DNA from: Aspergillus flavus | Lineage: Eukaryota; Ascomycota; Eurotiomycetes; Eurotiales; Aspergillaceae | DNA: 64,000 bases | NCBI RefSeq assembly: GCF_009017415.1 | Contig: NC_092406.1 | Span: 5,580,001 to 5,644,000, forward strand | Direction of reading: 5' to 3' | In this document: positions 13,301 through 23,972 of the stretch, piece by piece | Position numbering within the stretch: the first letter of the stretch is position 1 | How the letters are laid out: each line of letters opens with the position of its first letter | The notes under the pieces: model-generated | Seen by the model: only the letters and a program-made list of their open reading frames with translations | Told to the model about the DNA's origin: nothing | The model's database searches: none | Made by a program: the position numbers and the translations under genes

Positions 13301-14031
13301 AAATCGAAAGCGTTCTTTCGATTTGTGGTTTCCAGTCGATGTCGGCGTTCCGGACATCTGACCCTTCAAAAGCCTGTTGTAGCTTATTCAAGGCAAGCAA
13401 TCCTTCTTTGACAGCAGTTTCCAACGTAGAGATCTTGGGATCCTCATATTTCCTTGGATCATACTCCATGGGGACACTTGTGTGAGCCATATCCATATCC
13501 TCATCTTGAGAGCATACAGTCCGGTCATCGTCGCTATTTTCATCATCCTGGATATCTAGAGACTGGTATGATTCAGACAAGACACGTGTCCCTAGTTGAC
13601 CGATACTCTGCTCAAATTGACTTACTTGGAGTTCTTAGAAGCCACTCGATACACAAACACAGGGAGTACTTACGAGGAACAAACCATGTCTCCTCAGCAA
13701 CAGACTGAGTCATCTCCGCATAACTTTTTTCATACAATGTCTTCAAGATGTCTCTATACTGAGCCTGTGCTCCAGTCGGCGTCGTTGATGAAGCGAGGGC
13801 TCGAACGCGCTCTACGTATGGCTGACGAAGTGTTGGTGCTATAGACGACCAGATTTCTTTGAAATTAGGGCAGAGAGGGACTAGCAAGGCTGGCGTGAGG
13901 ATGACTCTCTTATTGTATCATTTCAGACAGAAAAACTTACGCTGATATTGGTTTCCCCAGATGCGAATATGTCGTGCTGTCTGCTCTGCTATGTAATGCT
14001 GTTCAGCAAGTTGGATAACTTGATCATCCAT
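10319..14031 (-). pseudogene. SLIP-GC-like large GTPase with apparent frame breaks
   Basis: A dynamin-superfamily nuclear GTPase of the SLIP-GC type, about 1,100 codons. It starts at ATG 14031, with exons 14031-13941, 13889-13674, 13591-11524, 11474-11410, 11363-11213, 11159 to 10824, and 10707-10319. G1 (GSTGAGKS), G3 (DLPGLHD) and G4 (TKTD) are intact in the third exon, followed by long coiled coil. Three places do not join: near 11826 the frame shifts by one base right after DELP, with a stop in the new frame just upstream, so no intron can explain it; exons 3 and 4 have incompatible phase; and near 10900 conserved sequence changes frame again. Either the gene is inactivated or the assembly has errors. 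Such GTPases are often multi-copy in Aspergillaceae and variable between strains. The start and first two introns fit well. Confidence 0.65.
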
Positions 14032-14660
14032 CTTATCAATGAGGGTGGCGTTTGGACGAAAATTATGAGGAGAAAGAAGGAAGAAGTGACTATGAAGGTA
14101 CGATGGATCAAACAAGAAGCGAGATATGAAACATGGTTTGAGATAAACATTAAGGAAAGCAAATGCAGGATGTTGTCTACATGCAAGTGACTGCGAGTGA
14201 ATTGAGGAGGGTGTAACAAAAGCTAACACTGAGAGTGAATCCCCATAGCTGTTGCCTCAGGCGAGAGATTGTGATGCTGGTGCCATTTTCAGCGTTATCG
14301 AGTAAACTGGTGAATGAAACCGGGTGAATATAATTGATGTCATAGGTCTCGTACTGGGGATATGGGACAAGGCCACTGGTAGCTTGTTGCAGGAAAGTGA
14401 ATTGCAGAACAGAAGAGTCTATAATCTTTAAGAAGTCTTGATTTTAGGTCTAGTTGTAAATAGCATCGGTGTTAGTAGTAGCAAAAGAAAGGAAGGCTAG
14501 GTCACGCGATATCAGTACTAATTTTGGCATGCAAGTCCAATGCCGGCGACAATGTTAAGCACACCTAAAGACTTCATCATGTTATACACATATCTTCAAA
14601 AGAATAGATACTGCAATTTCGTATTACGCAATATTACCGAGGAGGAAGAACCGATAATGT
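14032..14660. other. Intergenic region upstream of the GTPase locus
   Basis: AT-rich, no coding support. It should contain the promoter of the GTPase locus and the 3' end of the dehydratase gene; both neighbours lie on the minus strand. Confidence 0.45.
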
Positions 14661-15885
14661 CTACTCCCATCCATTCTGCAATCTCTGCCGATACTCAGCA
14701 ATCATCTCCGCGGTAATATTACTTCCTCCACAAACAACCACAACCACACGACTGTCCGGAGTAAGATCTGGAACAGCTTCCCTTAACCTCGGCCCTGCTG
14801 CTATGTCAACACTGATCCCGCATGCCAGCTCCACTTGCAACCGAAGGTCATCAGCCAAGTGAATGACTCCCTTCGCAGCCTCAGCGTCAGACCCAACAAC
14901 ACTGACAACGTCAACACCGGCCGGTGGTGACTGAGCATCCTTCAAAGTCTGAGGAGACACACAAAGCGCACCCAAAGAAGTCGCCAGGGAGGTGATCGCG
15001 GGTAGAGACTGTAGGCTTCCGCTCCGCAGTGAGAGGGCGAGAGAATCCGCTCCATTCGTCTCGGCAGCCAACACACGGACGTTCTTCAACGTCGTACCAG
15101 TTATTAAGTCTGGTGTCGGATGAGATCGCATGTAATCACCAAGTCCTTCCACAATCCCATTAAAGAGACCTCCGCCACCAACGCTACATATAATCGCATC
15201 AGCCGGGAAAGCGTAGCCCGCAGGAGTGTCTCTAGGTGGTAATTGGGCAGCAATCTCCGAAACCATTGTCCCAGCGCCTTTCCAGATATCTGGATGATCG
15301 AATGGGGGCACATAGATGTTCCGTTTCATGGCTGCATCAGCGCCCTTCTCGTCTGTGTTATTTTCGATGAAGTTTTGCCGAAGATAAGTGTCGGCTTCAA
15401 ACCAGCTTGATCCATACTGTATCACATCTGTGGCTCCGGCAGCACGTAGTTTGCTAATCATGAGAGGTTTGGTGCTATGTGGTACGACGACTGTACAGGA
15501 GCAGCCCAGGTCTCGGGCTGCGATGACGGCGGCGAGCCCTGCATTTCCCCCGGAAGAACTGTAAAAATGAAGTTCCTTGTCTTTGTTTACAGGGTCCAGG
15601 AGAGTGCTGCGAATGAGATTTCCGATACCTCTGCAATGAATATAAGTTACATTCGTGCTTCTTGATAGTTCTTGAGTAAGTTTTGGACGATCTACCTCGA
15701 CTTGAAGGACCCTGAGGGTTGAAGCAGTTCCAGCTTCAGAAAGACTCTACTGCGTAGAATTTAGTAATAGTACGTAAGCCGGTAATAAAATATACTCACC
15801 ATCCTGCTGCCTTTGAAAGCGTCGCAGACTCTATCAACGGAGTCTCAATCCATGGCTTCCGCTGCGTGGGGTGAGTATCGCACAT
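14661..15885 (-). CDS. PLP-dependent L-serine/L-threonine dehydratase
   Basis: Three exons, 15885-15800, 15749-15696 and 15630-14661, giving 369 aa, the usual length of the Cha1-type fungal enzymes. The family deaminates L-serine (and threonine) to pyruvate (or 2-oxobutyrate) plus ammonia. Visible motifs are the PLP-lysine site SGSFKSRG (Lys45), a second PLP-contact segment (SSGGNAGL), the phosphate-binding glycine loop SVGGGGL, and the C-terminal VVVCGGSN segment. No targeting peptide is obvious, so a cytosolic location is inferred. The 54-bp middle exon lies just before the active-site lysine, and the second intron interrupts the lysine motif itself. The frame is intact although the flanking genes on both sides are broken. 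Amino-acid catabolism is the default role. A specialised role in a former metabolite locus is possible but not shown. Confidence 0.88.
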
Positions 15886-16496
15886 AGTCTTTTTTTCTAT
15901 TAGAATGACAAGAACAGACGTAGAGAATGAATTATAGATGAAGGAATTATATATAAAAACAAGGGGTAATTATTGACAAGAACTCGAGGAGGTGCTAGAG
16001 TAGACAACATTGTCCTTTTGAGGTCACTGTGGGTACTACCTAAATCCGCGCCCTTCTAATGACATTCAATTGAACTTCAACAATTGGTCGAAGAATGATG
16101 GCCCTTCTCCACTATTTATTTATTGTAGTATGCAAAATTGCCTTCAGTTCTTGGCACCTTTTTTCGGTTTTGCGCGTGTATACGTCATGTGTATTAATCT
16201 ATATAGATATAGATTTTAAAGGCTTATAACTAAACCAATTTTTAATTTTTTAGACTTTGACTAAAGCACTGTAAGCAGAACCTTCAGAAATATAGAAAAG
16301 TCTGCTTTTTATTTAATCTTATAAAATATTTAATTATTCTTAGTTTTTAATAATGTAAGCACACCGAGTCCAACCGAGCACTCATCGAACTTCCTATTAC
16401 GGAAATCAGCTGAGATACTGAGCTCCACGAGAAACCTATCCACAATTAATAGCTCTTGAAGCTCTCCTTAAATCTAGAATATCTGTCTTCGATGTA
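15886..16496. other. Intergenic region with a strongly AT-rich block
   Basis: No gene. From about 16190 to 16370 the sequence is very AT-rich and almost without CpG, unlike its surroundings. It resembles old mutated repeat DNA, but no repeat family or terminal repeats could be recognised. It directly borders the broken GMC gene. Confidence 0.5.
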
Positions 16497-17733
16497 ATGT
16501 TTCTCCCCAAATCTTTTTCAAATTATCAAGTGTTCCTCGACTCGAAGATGCAGCCCAAACAGACCTTAAGCGCCACAGCCATTTCTGGCCAAACATTTGA
16601 CTACATCGTGTGTGGTGGAGGTACCTCTGGATGCGTCATTGCAGCGGGTCTTGCGTCGATTCCAGATGTATCTGTACTGCTGATAGAAGCGGGCAGAGAT
16701 TCAGGCCTTGCACCCGATGTTCTAGTGCCAGGCAAATATGTCAAGCAGCTACAAGACAAAGATGGTTTATGAGAACTGGAGACTATCCCGCAGCCCCAAC
16801 TAAACGCCAGAAAACTGGTCTTCCTTAGAGGGAAGCAGATTGGAGGGAGTTCGCGAGTACCTTCCGATTGATGAGCTATTGCGATAGAAGAATTAACGAT
16901 TTGAATTCAGGGCTGTCAATTATATGGCGCTTGCTCGAGGCCCGGCGGCTGATTATGATGAATGGGTCAAGATGGTTGGCGATGACGGGTGGAAGTGGGA
17001 AAACATATTCCCCCTGATGAAGCAGGTCCGTATTTCCACTTGAAAAAGCTTGCCGGGGAAATGTGTTGATCGGTGATGACAGCTTAAGGATTTCGATCCG
17101 AAATTACCTGCCTATTTGGAAAGATTTGCTGCTCTACGAGCTGAAGATCATGGAGTTTTTGGGTGAGCTCAAAATTCCCATGTCCATACCTTTGAGGTAT
17201 TCTAATATAATCACCATAGGCCGCTTAAGATCGGGTTTGGCGACGAAGTGGTTCCTAGAATCGAACCCTTCATTCAAGCATGTTTTGAAACAGGCATTCC
17301 ATTGTGCCCAGATATCAATTCGGGAAACCCAGTGGGCGTTGGCTAGCCCAATTTAACGTTCGGAATGGGGAGAGATCTTATGCGGCGAATGCTTTCCTAG
17401 GAGAGTCAGCTCGGGCATCGCGAAAGAATTTGATAATCGTGACAAATACGGAGTGCGACCGAGTTCACTTTAGAGACGGAGTTGTCACTGGGGTAGAGTT
17501 GTATGACAGACTGACTGGAGCACTGTGTGAGTGCCAAAATGACCATCACAACTCATAAATGACGTGGGAAAGGCTGATTGATGTGAGAAGTCCATGTCTA
17601 CTGCCGTGAGCAGACTGTCCTGTGTGCTGGCACGTTTGGATCTCCTAGAATTCTCTTGTTGTCTGGTCTTGGTCCTAAGGATACCCTGGAGAGACTCAAC
17701 ATTCCAGTACAAGTTGACTTACTAGGTCTGTTA
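16497..17733 (+). pseudogene. Truncated GMC oxidoreductase (FAD-dependent) remnant
   Basis: The N-terminal FAD-binding Rossmann motif is clear (DYIVCGGGTSGCVIAAGL, then VSVLLIEAG), followed over several exons by family landmarks: RGKQIGGSS, NYMALARGPAADYDEW, DINSGNPVGVG, RSYAANAFLG and the signature-2-like GTFGSPRILLLSGLGP. At least three lesions are visible. A TGA at 16770-16772 stands where the family has Trp, with the same frame continuing behind it. A one-base deletion near 17341-17343 breaks the frame between GVG and AQFNV. All sequence after about 17733, including the substrate domain and catalytic His, is missing. The splice phase near 16855 also fails. The start is uncertain (ATG 16497 or 16548). 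Such enzymes oxidise alcohols or sugars and are common in secondary-metabolite loci. Confidence 0.88.
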
Positions 17734-17776
17734 CCGACCTCTGTCCCAAGGTCCTTATCCACACTTATTGACTTAC

Positions 17777-18285
17777 GTCCCAATTCTAAGCCAAAAAGGA
17801 ATTGCTCTGAGTTTTCCAATATAGGCTTGTGCAGCCATCGTTGAACATTCCGAATGCGATCTCGGTTCGAATATTGAGAGCCAATATGCCGACGAAGGGC
17901 AACCCAGCACCATCAGAGATTCCTTCATTGTTTCTAATATATAAGCGACATGAAACAACAAAGAACGCCTCGAGACCAACACGAGGACATGCCGTCTGAC
18001 TTACCTTGTATCTCATGGTAGTATCTTGGCCACTTTTGCTCAATCTCACTCTGCCAGTCCTTGGCTATTTCACGAACAGCGTTCCATTCCAGCTTGCAAG
18101 TATGAACAAACATCTTCTGATAGAACGAGATACTGCGACGGATCGGTTCTTGCGCTTCCACTCCATGTGCCTTCCGAATCTGTTACCAGTTACTATGAAT
18201 TCAAATCATAGGGTGAGCAAGGCTAGAAAGGAAACACAAAAAGGTTCGCCTCATAAGGCTTTCCATGGCATTGAATTTTCTTCAT
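17777..18285 (-). pseudogene. Truncated acyltransferase/peptidase C45 remnant (isopenicillin N acyltransferase-like)
   Basis: Reading on the minus strand, exons 18285-18250, 18179-18005 and 17922-17777 give an N-terminal piece of the Ntn-hydrolase family that includes fungal acyl-CoA:isopenicillin N acyltransferase. Landmarks are an N-terminus of the MxxIxCxGxPYE type, EIEQKWPRYYHEIQG, ILALNIRTEIAFG, and DGCTSL. In that last motif the Cys is the autoprocessing and catalytic residue of the family. A TAG at 17788-17786 replaces the glutamine expected before the conserved NWD, and the rest of the gene (more than half) is missing. The first intron has a GC donor, so it may be damaged too. This is more likely one of the many AT-like paralogues than a true penicillin enzyme. 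It converges on the truncated GMC gene. Confidence 0.82.
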
Positions 18286-18967
18286 GTTGAGATTGCTGTA
18301 ACTCTGCCGGGACCGATGTTGCAAGGACGAAGATACCAATCAAGATCTCGGATCATCTGTTAGTGAGGAGTATATATCGGGGTAGTAATTTGACATTGAA
18401 CTTTTCTTTGACTTTGATTTGTTATCTATAGATGGACTTGTGTGATATAACGTCTAAGAGCTCTTTGGAATATGCGGGTTCTTCCTAAATTTGGGTGTAA
18501 GTTAGACACTCAATCTTTGTCCCTTTTAGGAAGGCCGTTGAGCTCCCGACAGATATTGGTTCACCACTAGGCACTGGATACTCTGGGCTGATAGAGTGCC
18601 CTTGCGCCTACTTCAAGGGTTCTGGATTTAGTTAATTTGTTCAACTGTGTCTTCACTGTCCGTCCACCAAGGCAGTTCCAAATCCGGTGGGTGTTCACTC
18701 AACGACTTGAGGAATAGTCCAGCAGTAAATGGTTCAGCTTCGTACACCGTATAGTTGTATCTACAGAACTGCCAGAACAAAAGCACCAGGTCGGAACTCA
18801 GGAAGTAGGACGGTTTTCTACAATAAGCCAAGGCAGTAACCATACAATAATATTCTACCTTATGGTATGTCCACCAACTAACATGAATGGCTCTGAAACA
18901 GCCTTTTTGAAACTTCTAAAATCTATTACAGGTCCAGCATTGTACATAACAGCTGTCATCTTCATAA
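18286..18967. other. Intergenic region with a possible unknown coding remnant
   Basis: Between the broken acyltransferase and the transporter gene. On the minus strand, 18843-18628 is open for about 70 codons with a plausible protein-like C-terminus (ending near EDTVEQIN), but I do not recognise it and no partner exon was found. It may be another eroded gene end or an alternative 3' exon of the transporter. Confidence 0.35.
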
Positions 18968-20690
18968 CTATATTGCCGACACATTTGACCCTCTCGTCTT
19001 TCGGGCATCCCAACGAGTGAGCAAAACCATAATCGCAACAACCGCCAACTGCGCCACGGTAGTTGCCAGATTCGAGATAAAACCTCCCCTGAAGTTCGGG
19101 GCTTCCGCTGCCGGGTATTGCAGTAATTGCGTCCAAGCGGACATGGCTTGACCGATAGCGTTCATGCTAGCCGTCACGATTGCACGCTCTTCGGCATCGT
19201 TGGCCATCGTTACGGTTGCCCAGCTCATTGTGAGAGGGCTCATTGCTAGATAATTGGCTTCGTTAGGGCAATGTCACAGTGATGGATGGATGAAGATAGA
19301 AGGATGAACATATATATGCAAGGGACTTTGTTACTTACCACCCTCAGCTCCGGTAAGAATAAACCCCGCTAATCGTCCAGCCTCACCTACATTCCAAACT
19401 ACAAGCAACACAAGGCCCAACAGGACTGGAATTGTAGTGATGATAGAAGGGAGCCAGAAATTTCTCTTCCTGTCCGCCGTGGTCCCCGCGATCAAGGCAG
19501 CTACAATAGAAACAGCTGTGGCGATTGTCGGGAGTGTATTAATTCTCGTGATAGAGTAGATGCCCGGCTTTGCTTTGAGGTACAAACTGAACGGTGTGGA
19601 CGAAGCCAGAAAGTTCTGGTCAACGAGGATCCACTGCGCAACGAAGACGTACCAATGCCAACGGCCGAGAACGCGCTTGAATATGTCGCGGGAGACTTTC
19701 AATTGGCTTGGAGCTGTGAGGCCAACGAGGCAGGAATTGGCAAGTTCGTGCTCTTTATGAGTTAGAAACCGGGGTTTTGTGCGATGCGGAACGTCCAGGA
19801 ATGCTATATATCCTCTGTCTCCAGTCAGTAATGTCCCTGTATCGGAGGTGGTGAGTCCGGGCATACAGGATACATATGGGTATTGTGATGATGGTGCAAA
19901 CGATGAAAAGCCACCTGTAAAGCTTATTAGCTGATAGTCATTCTCGTACAAGTATTTCAGAGATGGATACCTCCACCCGGCCAATCCATGCGTATTATTC
20001 AGATTTGTATATGCCGCCGCCTGAAGATAACCAGCGAACATGGTCCCCAAAGGCGATGCGATGAAGAACAGAGATATTCGACGACCGATTTCTTCTGGCT
20101 TGTACCATGACCCAATGACATATATCACGCCGGTAAAGGAACACGATTCGCAGATGCCGATGAGAACCCGCATCGCGTAGATAGTGCCTGGGTTCTGCGC
20201 CCAGGCACACCCAAACGTGAATAGGCCCCAACCGGCTTCCAACGTAGGTAAAATGATATTGATTCGACTTCGGGTCAGATAGTAGCATGCAGGGATCATA
20301 GATGTGCAATATGCTGCCCAGAATGCTGCTGTGATATAATTGAGCTCGTTACCGACGAGTCCAATGTCTTCTTTCATTCCTCTGTGTATTGCTGTTAGTA
20401 TCTGCCGTTTTGTATGAGAGCAATCCAGTGGAGTGAACCTACGATACATAAGCATTCGTAATAGCCTGCTGGTCAAGGTATTTTGTGAAGAATGAAAGAC
20501 AGCCGAATGTCAGAATCAGAACGTCCAATTTCAAGACCAATCGCTTTTCCAAATGATTCATGTCTTTCGGATACCACCGTGCCCATGTCAGAAAACGGAT
20601 CCATAGTCCATCATGACCTCCAAGAACAGCATTCCCATCCTCGGACCATTCTTGGGTTGTATCATGGGCGAGTGTCTTTGATCCGCCCAT
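18968..20690 (-). CDS. MFS transporter, Dal5/pantothenate-type anion:cation symporter
   Basis: Five exons, 20690-20443, 20381-19971, 19914-19874, 19803-19339 and 19245-18968, give 480 aa with matching phases. The first membrane segment carries the family signature (FFTKYLDQQAITNAYVSGM), followed by KEDIGLVGNELNY, typical of the allantoate/pantothenate/nicotinate (ACS) family. About twelve hydrophobic segments can be traced. Two introns (56 and 70 bp) happen to lie in open frame but are excised here because splicing restores GWRWLFIV and ITIPISFLDVPH. The ATG at 20690 is chosen; another in-frame ATG lies at 20750. The gene is divergent from the TauD-type dioxygenase with a 657-bp shared promoter, so uptake of that enzyme's substrate is a reasonable guess. 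No lesion is seen. Confidence 0.88.
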
Positions 20691-21347
20691 CTTGTGGTAC
20701 TTTCTTACCCTCCAGGTACAAACCAGATCAGGTAAGTTAGGGCTTCGCATAAGGAAAGCCGAGTACCAGGATGTATTTAGAAACTATATATGAATAAAAT
20801 AAGAGTCTAGACTCATGGGTAGCAACAACCCCTCGCCAATTGCGGGGGCTGAATGGGGGAACGATAGAGTGATCCCAAGGCCTTATGGTATCATTGCGAT
20901 AGATACTGAGAGATTCAGGTTTATCAGAAAGGATTTCCGAATTTGGGAATAAATGTCGGATGGAACTAACATTTTGGATTTCAGACATTGTTTTCATAGC
21001 GTGTTTCTGTTCTGCAAAGCTACATATACGAACCAATGATTGTTAGGGCTCATGTCATGGTCGGCAGCATTGACGCCATCCAGACCATTTATGCAACTAG
21101 TGGCATCTGTCAATTGTGTCATTGCATGTTGATATTGCTACCATATTTCGAATGATAAACGCAGTCAATCAAAGATATAAAGCGATTGGCTGTTGAGAGC
21201 ACATTCAGTAATTCTGCCTGACATCCATCCGTCTTTGCTGTACACAAGAAGTAAACCCATTCTAATAAGACGTATAAATCCCCCCCCTGGAACCTCTAGT
21301 GCTCCATACAGGAAACCACTGCAGGTACATCAACTTCCTATCTAAGC
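20691..21347. other. Divergent promoter region, transporter / dioxygenase
   Basis: 657 bp between two divergent start codons, with no coding support. Pyrimidine-rich tracts precede the dioxygenase ATG. No specific operator was recognised. Confidence 0.5.
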
Positions 21348-23086
21348 ATGGCTCACCTCGAATCGCGCAAGCACATATCCCCCGACTCAGGTTTCCCCAT
21401 CACTCTCCACCCCAACTTCAACCCCAAAATCAATCAGCATGTCCCTCCCGACCCCATTCGCGAACACTTAAACCCCCCCAAAGACCGGGCACTCTTTGCC
21501 GACCCTGAAAAGAAAGCTCTATTTTCTGTGGCCAAACCCGTAGACTTGACTGAGTCAATCGGTACCCTTCTCGAAGATGTGCAACTGTCTCAGCTGAACG
21601 AACAGCAACTGGATGAGTTGGCTCTTTTGGTGACTGAGAGGGGTGTGGTATTTTTTAGGGATCAGGACCTGACGACGGAAAAGCAAGTCGAGCTATTTCA
21701 GCATTATGGTTAGTAATCACCGCAAGGATATAACCAGTGAAGGCCTCGATGCTGATTTGTGGTTTATATAGGAGTTCTCGATAAGCATCCTGCTCAGAAG
21801 GTGAGTGCCAAGATAGTTTCTAGATCGCAACACTCCAATTAGGGCTAACGACTATACAGGATCAGAAAGTTAGATATTCCTCGATATATGGCCGTTCTTT
21901 CTCTACTACTGACATTAAATAGTTCGTGAATATTCACGGCAGCCGTGAGGATCATCGCGAGATTGCCAACTACACCCCATGGGTAAGACCACCACTCCAT
22001 ATATATATGGACAAGTCATTCACATCATAACTGCGACTCCTTAAAGCCAAGTGGGGAGTTCCACGCAGATACCTCATTCGAAATTAACCGTATGTCTTGC
22101 ACATTCAATGAATATAATATCGGGTATTTACTGACTTCAACAAGCGCCATCATATTCCCTCCTGAGAATGGAAGAGCATCCAGCCGTCGGAGGCGATACA
22201 GCCTGGGTATATATACTACGCCCCTTCAACCTAAGCCAGACAACCTCATCTAACCCAGGAAACCAACAGGTCTCCCAATACGGCGTATACGACGCTCTCA
22301 GCGACGCATACAAGAAATTCCTCGATGGCCTCCACGCAGTACACACCTCCAGACTCCAATGTCAGCACCCCATACCCTTACGCAGTGCGAAAAACCCCCT
22401 AACAAAAACACCAAACAGATGACACAATCCTAGACCTCTGGGGCGTCGGTCCAAACAGACCACCCATCGACACCCACCATCCCGCCGTTCGAACGCACCC
22501 AGTCACCGGACTGAGAGCCCTGAACGTGAACAACGGGTTCGTAACCGGGTTTGCAGAACTCAAGAAACTGGAATCGGGTTAGTGTTCCTGTGCCTCTCAA
22601 GGAATAGTGGCGGCTGCTTCTATGGTCAACTAGTATTGACGTAATATGCTGTCTAGACAAGCTTCTGGATTTCCTATCGCATCATATCCATGCAGCTGAT
22701 GATCACTACGTGCGTTGGAAGTGGGCTGTTGGTAGTGTTGCAATGTGGGACAATAGGTATGCATTCCTATGTCGTCTGTTTTTTCCATCTGATCTCCTGC
22801 TTTCAAGCCACTTTAAGCCTATATTTCCTCCAGTTTCTGATGCTTGTGCTACTGGCTATAGATGTACTGTTCATCGAGTGATCCCCGGGAGGTATAAAGA
22901 GAACAGGCGAGGAATTCGGACAACCGTCTTCGGTGAGAAGCGTGAGTATATGATTGAGATATCCATTATTCCAGATATATAGATGAGCTGATAATTCGAG
23001 GTCTGTCAGCTTACTTTGATCCGACCAGTGAGAGTCGAGATGAGCGCAAGTTGCGCGAAGAGAAGAACGCCAATGGGGACGCTTGA
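21348..23086 (+). CDS. TauD/TfdA-family Fe(II)/2-oxoglutarate-dependent dioxygenase
   Basis: Eleven coding exons (21348-21708, 21772-21800, 21860-21868, 21923-21982, 22047-22089, 22145-22206, 22270-22360, 22419-22577, 22657-22756, 22862-22941, 23010-23086) give 356 aa with every phase closing. The iron-binding facial triad is visible: HAD at His159/Asp161 in [10 protein letters not shown], and His309 in CTVHRVIPG. Arg residues in [12 protein letters not shown] supply the 2-oxoglutarate contact. Family members hydroxylate sulfonates such as taurine, alkyl sulfates or aryloxyalkanoates and release sulfite or sulfate; the substrate here is unknown. One exon is only 9 nt (GATCAGAAA, encoding DQK). 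Without it the two flanking parts still join in frame but lose three residues. The gene is divergent from the Dal5-type transporter. Confidence 0.92.
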
Positions 23087-23972
23087 CAGCAGGGCAACGG
23101 ATGAATCTACCAAGGGTTTAAGATTATTTGATAACATGTCTAGTATGACTAAATCTACTCAGTGCTACTGGATGACTTCAGTTGTAAGCTACATTTCTTA
23201 TTCTGTATCATAGGTATCATTCCTACCCATCTAGTAGTATATCACGGCATCCTTGATGCCTCTTGCCTGTACTGCTAATAAACATTCACTGTCCGAAGAA
23301 GTAAACAGACGAAAGAAATACAGTCGGACTCCCTGTCACCCACGAAGCGAATATCAAATCATGCCATCTTGAATGTAATTGATGGACAAAATCGAAAAAG
23401 ATCCAATCCATCGCAAAGGATGAGAATAAAACAAGGCGAAATCCAACGGGACCAGATCAAATAGTGAACAAGCAAACGCATTTAAACATGAACATTAAGC
23501 TGTGAATCTTTTGCCTTCCAGGGATACGAAAGACAAACCTGTTCCGAACGATTATTGCTCCCCTAACGCCGCCCAATTGATAAAGCCGGGTATATCCAGC
23601 ACCATGATGCAAAAATGTACGGAGAATAATAGATCGGTGAGGACGTTGTGGCGACCGGATCTACCAAAGCATACCAGTAGATCCAAAGCCTAGTCCTCAT
23701 TTTTGAGCCTGAAACCTATGCACGTAGAGATGTGGAATAAGGGGGAAAGGGACGGCAAGGATACTAAAAAGAAAAAGAAAAAAAAAAGGGAAGAAAAAAA
23801 GGGCAAAGCGCAATTTGCTTTTGGTCTGCCAAATTTGCATCGGTTACCTGGCCCCAATGCCATACATACCGACCCCGTAACTTCCACCTCTTTCGGGCAG
23901 AGGAGTTGATATCTTCGACACATGATCCTTCAATCCAGCGTTAGTCAAGGCAAAACATTGTAGAATCAAACG
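23087..23972. other. Convergent 3' intergenic region
   Basis: No gene seen. A purine-rich, A-heavy stretch lies at about 23735-23815. The region separates the 3' ends of the dioxygenase and mediator genes. Confidence 0.5.

Noticed and set aside
17777..18285. Calling the acyltransferase remnant a true penicillin gene (penDE)
   Set aside because: Only family-level motifs are seen, and no ACV synthetase or isopenicillin N synthase genes are present; AT-like paralogues are widespread in fungi.
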